The notes: a model not told the origin generated them from the letters alone. A DNA stretch of 64,000 bases from Pipra filicauda (GCF_003945595.2 NW_024104909.1:2046001-2110000); one strand, 5' to 3'. Positions 37,287 through 50,500 are shown, counted from the first letter of the stretch. Program-made: numbers and translations.

Positions 37287-40200
37287 ACTGTTACTGCTAC
37301 ATCCTCAACATTTTTGAGGAAATTTCTCACAACAGTATGTAAATAGTTTTGAAAAGTAGGAAAAACTGAAGAAATTTGCCCCTCTGTGTTTTTTATAGTC
37401 TATAAAACACTTTAAAGAACTGTGACACACTGTTTATTAAAGCTGTATATTGAAAGAGAAACAAATTTTCAAATTTTATTCCAGAGTCTAAGTAAAAAAG
37501 AAGAAAGACTAAGTTGAAAACATTTAGAACCACTATTGGACCAAATCTGTGAGAATATTAAAATTCAAAAGCAGGCAGAAAAGTAACACTCCATCTACTC
37601 ATTACAGCTTTATTTGAATCAAAGTCAAAATCTCCTTAAAAGTAAGTGTCAGATTGAGGAACAAATTCCAGCTGCATGGAGCTGTATTTAATTGTTTCAG
37701 TTGTGTGAAGTAGGAAGTCTTCCCTAATTCAGAGTGACCAAGTTTGGTATGGAAGTGTGTTAAACCATCCTGGCTTCTGCCACCCATATTACAGTCTTGG
37801 TTTTTAATGTATTCTTGACTGATGTTTCAGTCTAAAATATTGACAGGTAATTTCCTAATGTGTTTTATTCTAGAGGATTAAGGCATTTCATATAAACACA
37901 GATAACGTGTAGCAGAAATGAAATTTTTCTGCAGCTAGTCCTAGGGAGGCAGTTAAATGTGCCAACTCGGTTTTCTGCTTTTGTGTTTCCATGTACTTAC
38001 AGAGCTCTCACTGATTTGATACCTGAAATATATAACGTGGTTCTTATATAATTTTTAATTTTGCTCCAGCTAGTGGACTTTATGGAATCTGCTTTTACAC
38101 TGTATTACCCTTCCTCTGGGATGCTTGAACTGCAGCTTATGTCTTCTCACTTCATCTAGTGCATGAGGCGTCCACCGTATCTAGTTGGGATCTGAGCAAA
38201 TATTAGCTTGTGTTTTCCACCTGCATTTATTATCTACATTCTTTCCCAGAAATTGGATGGGATCTTAATTGTAGGCCACTTCCTTTGAAAGAGCTGCGTG
38301 CCATCCCACATTTCCCCCACTGTGCAGACTCACCCCACACACACCACGTGCTGGAGTTCTGGCCATTTTTTGTTTGCAGTGAGAAGCAAATGATTTCCAG
38401 GGACATTGAAATTCATCCTTCAAATCAGCCCTGGTAACTTTATTTACAGTCACTGGCATTTTAAAATGAATTTCAGTTTAACACAGCTGTATGATTGAAA
38501 TTCCTGAGAAGAACCTGCAAAGACTTTGTAATTCTGGCCATTCCCTCAACACTTGCCATGGCCATTAAGATAATTAAGACCAACTGGGTGAGGTTGCTCT
38601 AATTACTTTAAAGCTTTGGCAAGAGCTGTGATTCCAGTGAGACTGAGTCTTACTGCACAAGGTAAAAACCCTCCATTTACATCTTGTAAATGGGTAAAGA
38701 AGGCCCAGAGGCTTGAGGGGTCTCACTTGCAATACTTAGAGCCTCATCTGAAGCAGATGCAAATAGTTGTTGCTACAAGGTCTGAAGATTCTTGGATTCC
38801 AAAACTTTTAATGTGTGTTCCTAAAGTCAGGTCTTCAACTTTTTAAAGTTCTGCACACTTTTTAAGAACGTTAACTAGTACAAATTCTACCAAAGAGTGT
38901 CCATGTTTATTTTGGTGGCCCTGTAAGCTGAACTCCATTTGGAATTTATTAACTTACTGCATTTAAACTAAACAGTAGCATACTCTCAGCTGATAGGTGG
39001 TAATCTCGTACAGAAGACCCGAAGGATTGAGTCAGACCAAGTTATTCTGCCTGCTAAAGAACTTATCTTTCAAAACATGGCTTGTAGTAGTTCTTTCACA
39101 TCAAACACTGTTTCAAAATTAATTAAAAAAGCTCTGAAACTTCATAGTCACTTTAAAGAAGTTGTTCATGTAAATGTCACAAACTGCTCTTACCTTGCCT
39201 TTTACTTTCCTGTGCATTTGAAACCTACTCAGGTTTATTGTGAGTTTTCTCAGGGCCACATACATCACATATTGGGGGTTTTTATTCTACATATCTGAAT
39301 TTTAGGGTCAGACTGATGATCCTGGCTAGTCTTTAGTTAGCAAAAATTGTCTCTCTGTTACTTTTATTTGAGCTTTGTCTAAAACATCACTCAAACTGTT
39401 TTTGGTAACCCTAAGGGTTGGTAAGTTGTAGTTCCAGACACCAGAGAATGCTGTAATAAAAAAAAATAAAATGCTCTTTCTTTTTTTTTCTTGGCATAAT
39501 GAAGCACAGAGTCGATTATATGTACATAGTTTAAATGTTACAAAATAGGTACTTTAAAATATATTATTTATTTTGGTCTATTAACTAATGAAATATGACT
39601 TTGTGCATTTTTCTCTTAAGGTCCCAAATCATAAACTATTTGGCAATGTTTTTTCAATTGCATAGTTTAACTATATAAACTAGTAAAACTATTTAAACTA
39701 TTAACTCAATTAAAAAAAAAAAGGCACACCAAAGAAACAAAGCAAGCATGATTATAGATTACATGGCATTTTTAGCCATATAGTCAGTCGATATGAATGT
39801 TCTGCTCTCATGTTCTGTTTTTCCTTGAGAATCGTTTTTTCATTTATATGTTCAATGCTTTTCCATATAAATGCTACAAATTCCCTCAGTATCTTTTATT
39901 AATGCAGTTGTGTGTACTATTAAGGCTGGATTTTTAGGTTTAAATGTTTTACCTGCCTGGTTGTGTTTTCCCTGTCCCATGCTGATATAGCTCCCATAAC
40001 CAGACGATGGCAGTGTAAGCTCAAAAACTTACCTGTCAGTGAGTAAAACCTCTCTCCGTTATAAATGGAATAGGTGTTTTTATTCCTCACCCCCAACGAC
40101 TTAATTTCATAATAACTTCCAAGTTATTTTAAGGCTTGCTAATCCTCAGCAGAAGCAATGCTGAGGGTTCTCCATTATTGTACTGTCAGCTCTTCTGAGT

Positions 40201-40719
40201 GTTTATTCTACTTTGTTTAGATCTGATGCAACACCAAAAGATTTTTTTTCTACTGACTGTATATTATTTTTTAATTTGGCGAATTCTCACTCCACTAAAA
40301 CTATTTTTTTTATGCATTTTGCACAACGAAATTTTGAACTTCATCAAAATGGTTTCTCTCAAGCTGCTCTTCCTCTTTCTACTTCTTTTCTTTGCTGCTG
40401 TTTGTTGAATATATTAAAAACTTAAACATTCCAATGGCCCCACCCCCATAAAACATTAAAATAGAGCTGCAGTTCCATATTTACAGGTTGCATCAAATCC
40501 GTGTATGTGACAGGAGCTGCTCTTTCTCTCTGTGTCACACAAGAACCGGGCAATGAAGAGATGAAATTAATTTAAGGCATTACAAAGTACAGTTTACTGT
40601 TCAGGCTGGCATCTGGAAACTAGTCCTAAAGGGTATTTTTCTGTGCCTCAGCCTAAAATGAGACCACTTTTCATGTCCAAGTGGCCTGAATGTGACAGAA
40701 ACCTCAGTTCTTTCACTCT

Positions 40720-40860
40720 TTCACCTCCCTCCTCCTTTTCTCCCCAAACTCTTGATGTCATTTAGGCATTATTTGTATTAGATTATTTGATTAGAGCGAG
40801 AGGATTAGGGCTGGATTATGTACCCTTGATAAGGATTTCCTTTTTATTTATTTCTTTCTG
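40720..40860. promoter_or_regulatory. Paired GGATTA sites, possible regulatory element
   Basis: Two GGATTA words lie 11 bp apart in the same orientation (40802-40807 and 40813-40818), preceded by tagattatttgattag and followed by cttgataagga, a GATA-like word. Such dense TAAT/GGATTA words in complex sequence are typical of developmental enhancers bound by homeodomain proteins, but can arise by chance in AT-rich DNA. Confidence 0.22.
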
Positions 40861-41199
40861 TTCATAATGAGCAAAGAGAAGCTTTGGTTGCCAATTCACA
40901 AAGTGGGAATATGAGTGATATAATACAAAACCAGCTTGAAGGATTTGGTGATAAGTAGGAGAATTGTTCTGGGATGATGCTTTTGAAAATAGAGTTTATT
41001 TTATTTATTTTTGTAATAGTCTTGATGAAACTCTTCATAAAAACAGTTCTATTAATTTGTTCAAAACACAAGTGAATACATTACTAATCTAAAAAGTACA
41101 CAACAAACCCCCACCATTTCTAAAGCTGAGATTTGCTTTGTTCTGTAACATGGTTGTTATGCTTCAGCAGATTTCTCTGAGTGCTTTTATTACCTGTAA

Positions 41200-41580
41200 T
41201 AGTGGGGTTTGTTTATTTGTTTTTACTTGCTGCTATGCCCGTGACTGCCGAATAACTCGGGCTTTCATAACGAGGTTGCTGTTACGATGCTGCTCACAAA
41301 AACATTTGCACATGAATCCCTAAGGGGTGGGCTAATACACCACGGTTGACATTTATACGAGAGGCTGGAATTAGGAGTGGATTCTTTCACTATAAAACTC
41401 CAGTGGAAAACTCCTGGGGATAGATCAGAGAGCCACGACTATTAACTTGCCTTTTCTGGGCAGTCGATTGAGGTCTGCCTTGTGTGGCCGGCAGGGCACA
41501 TTGCAGGACCTGCCTACTTAGCCAGGCCTTTATTTACAGGCACATTGTGGGCTTGAATGTGATTTTTTGACTGGCAAAAA
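41200..41580. promoter_or_regulatory. Complex non-repetitive stretch with raised CpG, possible conserved element
   Basis: This interval has more CpG dinucleotides than its surroundings (cccgtgactgccg, actcgggc, taacgagg, ttacgatg, acacggtt-like words) without reaching CpG-island density. It has no repeat signature and no open frame of note. CpG retention in otherwise CpG-poor DNA can mark selective constraint or hypomethylated regulatory DNA. Confidence 0.2.
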
Positions 41581-42920
41581 AAATCTGGTGGGGGGCCTAA
41601 GTGCCGTTGCTGCTTGTTGGGAATGCTGCTTTTTTGTTAAGTGTTATAGTAAAGCAGGTGTGTAAGTAATAAATGAGAAAATGCATGACCTGTGGTACTC
41701 TTTATATTCTTTCTGCCGTGACTGATGAACTGCTGATGTGATCTCATGTATTGTCTCACTGTGTATTTGATCTCTTACTATGAAATAGTATTAGAAAGTG
41801 TAAACTGGAGCAAGAGAAAGTTCTAAGTTCAGGATTAGAATGACACTGAGCTGTTTATCAGAATTTTCGAGTCTGATGAAACATATAGACACAGCTGTTT
41901 ATATGTAGGGAAAGGGAAATTCTAGTTGATAAACACATTAATGATGTCCAGCTGCATTCTGTACACAACAGAAGTAAGAATAAGTTCTTACAGAAATGGA
42001 AAGCTGTGAATTTGCTTAGTTTGGCTCATTGTGTGTTAATAGCAGTCTCTGTATATGTTTAAAGCTACCTAGAGTAGCTATAATGTCTAGAGAGCTGATT
42101 AACCCAAATGGATCAGTGGCTCTGTCCTTTGAAATCTATAAACTCATGCAACAAAGCATGGAATTTTCAACTTCTATAACTTCTATAGTTGTCTGCCTTG
42201 GTTTTGTTTTGTTTTCCTAATACTGGCTTTTCTAATCTTTCTTTTCTCAGTAGCTAATGAAATATCTTTGGCAACAGTCTGGTTTGTTCAGTTTCTACCT
42301 GTTGCTTTGGTCTTATCAGGCTGATTTTATTTGTACTTAAGAATATGTTAAAAAGTTGGGCTAAATTTAGTATGTGCCATCCCTTTTGTAACAGGGCTCT
42401 TTGAAGGAATAAAGCACATGTTTATGGTGTTTTCTCATTATTCAATAAACTGTTTAAGGTTTAATGAAGTTGGAATCAAATGCCAATGAAATTTTAGTAT
42501 GGATTTAGTGCATTAGAAGTTTTGCTGCCTGATTGTTGTGTTTTGAATGTGAGTCTGAACTGAGCCTGTACAGCTGAGGGTGGAGGTGTGCACTGTGGAG
42601 TTATGATTTCCAATTTTTAAGTAAATTATTCTTAATTGCACTTTTATTGGTGTAACAAGTACTTGAGAGTCCTGAAAGATCTTTCACAATGATTAAAAGT
42701 CAACCAGTGGTATTAAATATCTACCTGTCATGAAGTGGGAAATTAAAAAAACAAACAAGCTGACAGAGATTCAGTGTTACATCAGGGGCTTCTTCCTTGT
42801 TCTTGTAGAAAAAAAGACAAACTGTATGTTACTGTGGCTTATCTTCCAACTTAATATTTCATGCTAAGTACTAGTCAGTGAAAAGAGGTTCCTAAAATAC
42901 CTCACCACTTTTTTCTTCCC

Positions 42921-42935
42921 TTTTTTTTTTTTTTT
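42921..42935 (+). repeat. Poly-T tract (15 T)
   Basis: A homopolymer run within a pyrimidine-rich stretch starting near 42908. Confidence 0.85.
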
Positions 42936-43511
42936 AAGTCAGTTTAACTCCTTCTGAAAATGCTGAATTGACTGTACAGTGCAAGGACTGGATATTGCCT
43001 GAAGGAACAAATTACCTGGTTAGTGAATTGGATGGAGAACTTGGCTTTTTGAGGAAGAATTCCTGTCCAATTCTACTTTGAAGAAGTTGTTGGAGTCTCC
43101 TACTGGCTCCCAAAGCCTGGTTCCATAGAGAATTCCTGTTATTATTCATTGTCTCCAGTTCTGGTTGCCTGTACAGAGGCCACAGTGAAGTGACCAATTT
43201 GGGATGTTACAGCCCTTCCACAATATTCCTCGATATTTTAATTCCTTTTCAAAGGTGATTCAGCTGATCTTGTCTGATCTTGTGAGTGGGTGGTTATTCT
43301 TGCCTTTTAGGAGTGTCAGCAACAGAACATTATGAACAACTTACTTAGATATTTGTCTGATTTTTCCCAAAGCTGTGTGGTAATTGGAATCAAGAACTTC
43401 TCTGTATAGTTCATGACCTTGTGTGGCCCTTTGGCTGACAGTAGACAGAGATTCTTGAAGTCCCTTTAACACTTTAAGAGGTTTGGCTTCTGCTGACAGC
43501 TGACACTGTCA

Positions 43512-43602
43512 TAGAATCACAGAATTGTATGAGTAGGAAGGACCCTTAAGGATGATGTAGTTCCAAGACCTTCCACCAGAGCAGGTTGCTCAGAGACCCA
43601 TC
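43512..43602 (-). mobile_element. Short CR1 LINE tail, minus orientation
   Basis: The plus strand reads catagaatcacagaattg, then a stretch resembling ggaaggacccttaaggatg, then gagcaggttgctcagag. This is the reverse complement of the CR1 3' end, in which a ttccaaccc-type motif precedes repeats of attctatga. Only about 90 bp remain. An internal piece just upstream of the usual ggaactagatgatc motif appears to be missing relative to typical copies. Confidence 0.75.
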
Positions 43603-43969
43603 TATATGTCAAAGAACAATACATTTGGCAGAGAATGTGATTGGAGCAAATGGTACCAAGTACTCAATTTTGTACTAAATGTAGACTGTTGCCCTAAAGA
43701 TACAAAAGACCATGGTCACCACAGATGGTTTTATCCCAATTTCTGTCGAGGAAATCTTCATGTGGTAAACTTATGCAAAAGGCTTGTGTTTATTTAGTAA
43801 TGACTAGTAGTTTTCTCTGTCAGTACTACTGTCTTTTATGTAATTTTGGTCTTTTCTGAGAGAAGATTGAAAAAAAATATATATATGTAAGAAAAAAGTT
43901 CAGCAGGAAATGATGCTGATACTGTGTGGTTAAGGCATATAAGTCCTACCTGTCAGCAAAGGGAATTTA

Positions 43970-44210
43970 GATTGGGTTTAGATTAGATGTTACTGTGAGG
44001 GTGGGGATGCCCTGGCACAGGTTGCTCAGAGAAGCTGTGGCTGCCCCTTCCCTGGAAGTGTCCAAGGCCAGGTTGGACAGGGCTGGGAGCAACCTGGGCT
44101 AGTGGGAGGTGTCCCTGACCACAGCAGAGCTTTAAGGTTCCACATGAGATGGGCTTTTTAAGGTTCCTTCCAACCCAAACCAGTTTGTGATTCCATGACT
44201 TTTTAATTCT
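43970..44210 (+). mobile_element. CR1 LINE 3' end, plus orientation
   Basis: Recognisable CR1 phrases occur in order: ctggcacaggttgctcagag, agctgtggctgccccttccc, ggaagtgtccaaggccagg, gagcaacctgggctagtggg, aaggttccttccaacccaaa and a decayed attctatga-type tail (gattccatgac, aattctgtgat). About 240 bp of the 3' end are present with the usual 5' truncation. It faces the minus-strand CR1 tail 370 bp to its left. Confidence 0.85.
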
Positions 44211-44214
44211 GTGA

Positions 44215-46985
44215 TTTTTCTTTGTGGGTTTTCGTGTATGACTTGTCTTGTTCCTGTTCCTGTTTAACTTCCAAGCACAGTTTCTTGTCGTAAAGCCTCA
44301 GGACAGGTGGAACTATTTATTAGGTCACAGAATAATTTTGATTATTCTAGAAACACCTGGTCATATAGGGGCATAAAATTGATTACTTTGAACTGTATTA
44401 ATTTTTAAGGCACATACAAATCTACTTTAGAATAATCCATGGAATGTGGGTGGGGTTTTTTTATTTGCAGAAGACAAATTATGATATTGTCGATGTGAGA
44501 TGTGTGAAATTCTCTGGTTTAGGCACTTCTCTAAATTCAAACAAAGCCTTCTATCGTTGCTCACTGGTCTGACTGTTTTCTCTGTGTGATGTTAATGTGA
44601 GGCCAAGTGCTCATCCTTGTACTTTTGCTAAATATACTGCTGAGGTGGGTTTTCTTTCAGAAAATAACAAACCAGTAAAGCTGCTCTTCAAACATGGGTT
44701 CATCTGCGAGGTGGGAGGGGCAGGAAATCAATTCTTCTTATCTTTACCAATTTCTTACAGGAGATAAGAATCTCTTTGAGTTCACATAGACTAATTATAT
44801 AGATTGTAACTGTTGTCTTCCTCAAACCCTGTAGTAGTAAATCAGTCTTACTAAAATGGTTAATATACCAGCCTTTTGAGTAATTCCTAACCTCTGACAA
44901 AACACTAATTCTTTTGTCTCTTTTTACTTTTTTTTTTTTTGAATTGGAATTGGTATTGGAAGTTTTTGAAAAGCAAATCCACCAAATTCAAACTTAAAAA
45001 ATTTAAATCAATCCTGACATTTAATTAGATGTACCAGATTCTCTTCATTATGCACACGGAAAAGCAACTCTTATTCTGAGGTCATGTAATTCCAAAATTC
45101 TCTGTGGCTGTTCTTCAAAGATTTTGTTTTATTTAGACATATATGAGCATTTATGGAAATGTACAGCTGCCTTAAAAAATTCTCCCTAATTCTTGAACTT
45201 ACAGTTTTTTAGATTATTCCTTTAACACTTTGCTTCTTGGAATTTCTTGTTGCCTCAGTCTTAAATCTTTCATACAGAATAGTTGGCAAATGGTAACAAA
45301 ATTTCTATTTCTGTCTAGTGATGGTGAAAATCTTGAAAACAAGAATGCAAGCAGTAATAAATGCAAAAGGGGTAAATAAAAAAGAAAGTCCCCTATTGTT
45401 TGTGTTGTTATGATTTGGGGAGTTACTGGCTTAGTTTTAAATGTGAACATTAATTTCATATGAATTAAAAGAGACAAATGAAGTGCTCTTGGTCCCTCCC
45501 TTTTACACACTGACTTGATTTCCACTGAAGTGCCTTGTTTAGTGCCCCTCCTGCTGATGTACAATTTGGCAGCAAGTAATGGATTGGTTGGCTAGAAAGT
45601 GAAATATTCAGTGCCAGAGGACAGTGACCATTATTATTCCATTTATTACATTTATATGTAATACCACATAACAGTTAATAACCATTCTGTTATTACATTT
45701 ATTCCTTGGGAATAAATGGTATTTTTTTGTCATCTGTTCTGCCCCTTGACAAGAGCTTTAGGTTAGGCTTTCACTGATGCCTGTTGTTGATCAGTGTTGC
45801 TGTTGGTATGTTTAGTTCCTCCCTGTTTGAACTTTAGGGAGATTTGAAATGTTTCTTAAAGGTGTGGACAAATGTTTTTGTGAAGGGGCTGCACAGATGA
45901 GTGTGAAGAAGCTTAGATGTAGACTGGGATAGTATCAATAAGATCTTTTAAGAGTGTACTAGAGCCTTTTTGGCCATCTTTAAGGTGCTGTGGTTTATCT
46001 GGACGCTGGAAATATTTTCTGTAACAATTATAACACTCATTTATTTTGAACATTAAAAGTACCAGTGATTTTAGAATTTTATTTTTTTTAAAATTTTCTT
46101 TTTAAGGTGCTATCAAGTGGATCTCATTTTTTAATATAAATGGTGTTCTTATAAGGGAAAAGTCAAATACCACCAGTGTTCTACAGAATATGGTGGATTT
46201 TTTATGAAGAGTATGTTTTCATTTTGTTGTTTGTTTTTTTTTGTTTTTTTTTCCCAAGCACATTATTCCAGATATAAAATGCTGGCTTAGCACCAAGTGG
46301 GAGCAAAGAACTAATGATGAGCCTCTACCTTGGGTTTTATTCAAAGCACCCAACGACTCTCCTGGTGTTCTTAGAATCTTAGAATTCCCACTAACAGTCT
46401 ATAAAGTCCCATAGAAAGCCATCTGGTCTACATAATGCTTTTTTATTATGCTTTTAATCCCAAATAAGACAGACCTGTGGCAATTTTGTGTTGTAGGGGA
46501 GCTGTTGATAATCAAAGGCAGTTGAAACTTCATGCAGATACCAGAACCTTTTGGAGATAGTAGGAAAAGCCTTTCCTCTAAATCTACCTTCGTGTAGCAC
46601 AGACAGCTAAGAAATAATTTACAGTTTTGGGCGTGATAATTACAGAATCTTGGTTTGGTTTCAGTCATAGTTACAACAATCTGAGTGCAGTGTGATGAAG
46701 GGTATTCCTTGGGCCTTGGCAATTGGACAACCACATGTGCTGTCCAATAATGGACTTTGAAGATGTTCATGTACTCACACTTCCCTTAAGTCCCAGGGGT
46801 GTTATGGATGCTCGTTGGGTTATTTTTCCTGTATGGAACTATGTGGAAAGGGATTTATCAGCTCACTTTTTGGTTCATGGACACTATTCCTGCTAACCCT
46901 GAAGGTCGAGAGGTGTGAAACTCATCTGTTGCAAACACAGAGGAGGAATTGTGAGGGATATTTCCAAGGAGTTTTCAGCTCTTAA
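44215..46985. other. Unique non-coding DNA between CR1 copies
   Basis: Open frames of 116 and 123 codons on the minus strand (45214-45564, 46399-46770) show no conserved motif. No other feature is seen. Confidence 0.5.
45697..45717. repeat. Perfect 9-bp inverted repeat with 3-nt loop
   Basis: ATTTATTCC is separated by ttg from its reverse complement GGAATAAAT. The flanking 45640-45720 region repeats the words tattacattta and accat several times, so it is locally repetitive AT-rich DNA. Confidence 0.8.
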
Positions 46986-46987
46986 AT

Positions 46988-47540
46988 CAGGGGAGTGATT
47001 CTTCCCCTGGACTCAGCGCTGGTGAGGCCACCCCTGGAGTGCTGTGTCCAGTTCTGGGCCCTCAGTTCAGGAAGGACATGGAGGGGCTGGAGCAGGTCCA
47101 GAGAAGAGCAACGAGGCTGGGGAAGGGACTGGAGCACAAGTGCTGTGAGGAGAGGCTGAGGGAGCTGGGGCTGTTCAGCCTGGAGAAGAGGAGGCTCAGG
47201 GGAGACCTCCTCACTCTCTGCAACTCCCTGACAGGAGGGGGGAGCCAGGGGGGGGTTGGTCTCTTCTCCCAAGAACCAGCAGGAGGACAAGAGGGCACAG
47301 CCTTCAACTGCACCAGGAGAGGTTTAGGTGGAATATTAGGAAAAAAATTTTTACAGAGAGAGTGATCAGACACTGGAAGGGGCTGCCCAGGGAGGGGGTG
47401 GAGTCACTGACCCTGGAGGTGTTTAAGAAGAGACTGGACGTGGCATCAGTGCCGTGGTCTGGGTGACAAAGTGGTGTTGGGTCAGGGCATGGACTTGATG
47501 ATCTGAGAGGTCTTTTCCAACAGGTTGATTCTATGACTGT
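46988..47540 (+). mobile_element. CR1 LINE 3' fragment, relatively well preserved
   Basis: A GC-rich block, sharply different from its AT-rich flanks, carries the phrases typical of avian CR1: the stretch around ggccaccсctggagtgctg-type sequence at 47026-47045, the gaaggacatggaggggctgg stretch, the GAGAGGCTGAGGGAGCTGGG stretch, GGCTGCCCAGGGAGGGGGTGG near 47380, and a tail ending in ttgattctatgactg. The 5' end is truncated, as is usual for CR1, and no poly-A tail or obvious target-site duplication is seen, which also fits CR1. It carries part of the ORF2 C-terminus (described separately). The subfamily cannot be assigned by eye. The element is presumably immobile. Confidence 0.93.
47000..47365 (+). 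pseudogene. Fossil C-terminus of CR1 ORF2 (reverse-transcriptase polyprotein)
   Basis: The reading frame from about 47039 includes QRRATRLGKGLEHK and [17 protein letters not shown]. These are the conserved C-terminal stretches of CR1 ORF2, downstream of the reverse transcriptase domain; the endonuclease and catalytic RT core are absent. Near 47057 the sequence reads gttctgggccctcag, one C fewer than expected for the family, which shifts the frame relative to the preceding codons. After about 47235 the frame leaves the conserved protein and stops at 47365. It is therefore a broken relic inside a 5'-truncated element and not a host gene. Confidence 0.8.
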
Positions 47541-50500
47541 ATTCTGACTTTATGTGAAATGTTCCTCTGAGTGGCTTTCCATTTTTCTGTGACTGTGTTA
47601 TAGCTGGGTTCTCCTTTGGTCCTGCCCTGTGGGCTCTGATGGAGGGCAGAGGGCTGGATGGCACCAAGGAAAATGTTCTCAACTCTTCAAGTTGAAAACT
47701 TTGACATTGTCAAACAGAAAAAGGTTTAGATCTGCTGAGCTTCAATGTTGTCTGCAAAATTACCTCTTTCAGTTTGGGGACTGTGATGGTTACAGGAGTT
47801 GGTTAAAGAAAATAAATTTATTATCAGTATGCATATTTTTTTTGTGGTAACGTTGATTCATCTGCATTGAAGCAAAAACTGAATTATATTTATATTTTAA
47901 AAAAAGTAAATTTAGTTTTGTTTTGCTCTAAAGTTTTCCTCTGTGTGAGTTATTGCTCTGTTTGCTGAATTGATAAGACATGCATAGTTCCAGATAAAAC
48001 AGGCAAACATATTTAAGTGCATGGAAGAAAGAAAACTGTGTTTTCACAGTTAGTTTTCTCCTTATAAAACACCAAGTTGATATGGTATAACTGTGATTTT
48101 ACCATCTAATTCAATGTAAAAACATCATTTTCTATTTGAAAAAAAATAGAAAAAAAAGCGTTGCAAGTTTTTTAAATGTTTTGCTTAATAGGGAAAACTG
48201 ATTCATTTCTGGGACAATTGAAAAATATCTGCACAATCTTATTTTGATGCTTATTGGATACAGTTATCATATTACACTGTCAACTGAGGTTAATATACAT
48301 ATGTAGGAATACACATATTTACACTGACAAAGATTTTAGCCCTCTAGGTGCTGGAAATGAGCATCAAGACTAAGGTGAAGTGGTGTTTTCATTTTTGGTT
48401 GTTGTCTGTTAATAAAACATAAAATATGGGAAATGTTGTTTTCTAACGATTCCCTATATAAACTACAAAGTCTAAAAATGCATTTAGTTCTTTTGCTGAT
48501 TATAATTCTGTACTAAATCAGAAATCACTGCATAAAAACACTTCCATAAAGCCAGCTCAGTCTTTTTAAATGATGGTCTGGCAAAGGAGAAATCCTTTAT
48601 TCTTTCCCCCCTTGTTTTTCCTTGGGGTAATGAAAAATGAAAAATGTTGTGTAAATGTCAAAACCATCGTAAAGAATAAATCCTGGGGGTTGGTTAATGA
48701 AACCTTTCTGCCTGGTGGCAAACAGCAGGCCCTCATCACTACAGCAGTGAGCACCAGGATGCTTTGAGCTGTAATATCTCAAGAACTGTGTTCCACATTC
48801 CATCACTGATTCCTAATTTTCTTAAAGTCTCCCAGGCACCTGGTTTAAACTAAAACAGAAATGGAACTGCTACAGCATCTTTCTCACACTACCAGCATAT
48901 TTGTAGCTGTGTGTACTGTGGAGATTTGTCATCTACTGTCCATGTGTTAAAAAACATAGGATTTACATGAGTTATGCTATTTGTTCTGTACCACAGTTAA
49001 ATTATTACATGGGTTATAGCTGAAGTGAGATTTTTGTTTGTTTTTATGATTTCACATGTGTTCTGTGCTGTCACAATTAGTGATACACAGCTTGTGTTCG
49101 TGGAATAAGAATAACAAGAAACTGAACTGAAAAGTGAGAAAGTGTGGAAGATCCCAAAACAGAACAGTTAATAGTTCATGAAGCTCTCTCTTTTCTGTTG
49201 TAAAGTTGAAAGCACTTATGCTGGGAAGTATGTCCTTAATGATGAAATGCGAATTTCCTCTGAAAATTTCTCCTGAAAATCCTGAGTGGTCAGAGCCATG
49301 TTGATGCATTCCCTTGTTTTGCCAGTTAGACAGTGAATTTGGGCCTGCTGACTGATGGCAGAATGTTTGCCAGCAAGTGCAGTGTCATCTGGCCTGTGTG
49401 TTGTATTTAAACAAACAGTGCTGGACGGGAGAGATCCTGTGCCATTTCCACTTCTGTGTTCAGAGAATCCGCCAGGAATTTCTCCTCTGCCTGTTGCCAG
49501 TCTGAGCCCTTCTGAAAAGGACCTGGATGTTTGCCCTGAGCTGTTTGTGGACTTAGAACATCTGCCTTGCTCTGAGACAGGGGCCCTCGGTGATGAAGAT
49601 GTGTCTCAGTAATCTTGTTATCAAGTGGCTCCCTGGCATTTGTTCTCAGTGTGCAGGAGTTTGTGAGAGAAATGTCATCACCTCTCACATATATGGAGGG
49701 CTGTGTTTCTCTACTGAACAATTGGAATGACATGATTTATTTAGGAAGTGGAAAAGGCTATCTGTAGACTCTCAAATATTGGTTTAATTTGTGCCCAGTA
49801 AGTGAAAAGAGAAGTGGAAATAGGTATCCACGACTCTGCCTACAAAGAGTTTGAGGTTTTTCAGCCACTGCAGCTTGGCCAGTCGCTATGAGGAAAAAAA
49901 ACTACCTGGGCATCTGTCTCTCAGAACTTGGTAAGACAGTGAAAGCAGTTGAAAGACTTCTGAATGGCTAAAGAGAGCTCTCTGTGAAAATTGGGAGATT
50001 TGCAGTTAGCCTTCAGGAAGAGTTCTAACAAACTTAAAGAATGGGCATTGTTTTAAAGCAAAAGATAACATACTTCAGCCAAAAGCTAGAAACCAACACT
50101 TGATTCCATCCTTCCAACAAATGGTGATCTCTCTTTATTGCAGTGTTAGATTTTTCAAAGTTGTTTTCAATCCTAAATATCCAGAATGTTACTTTTGTTC
50201 CTCAATTTACATAGGACTCCTATACTACAGAGAAACCCAAGAATTTCATTAAATACTGAGCTGACTGATGATGTTCTCCTATTTTCTAAGATGACCTATT
50301 ATCTGTTCCTTCTTTTAGCTGGTTGAGGTAATATTTCTTATTTTTTCAGTATGCTTTATCAAAGGAGAATCTCTTTTGATCCCACATTTAAAAAAAAAAC
50401 CAGTTTGTGGTGTGTAATTACTATATGCTAGGTGATTCCAATGGCAACACCTATTGAGATATGTGCCATTATCCAAACAGAAGTGGAATTATTCATATAT

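Larger units (their letters stand above)
35885..43505. other. Non-coding DNA with palindromes and possible regulatory stretches
   Basis: Outside the palindromes (36.8-37.3 kb) and the motif-rich parts (40.7-41.6 kb) it is AT-rich unique sequence. A minus-strand frame of about 70 codons ending near 39911 contains a strong donor-like gtaagt at about 40030 but has no acceptor, so it is not called. Confidence 0.45.

Noticed and set aside
39911..40125. About 70 open codons on the minus strand with an ideal gtaagt at about 40030
   Set aside because: No acceptor or start precedes it and a stop lies directly upstream; judged a chance frame.
46982..47373. Overlapping frames of about 100 codons on both strands
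   Set aside because: They are shadows of the CR1 fragment; only the plus frame contains fossil ORF2 residues.
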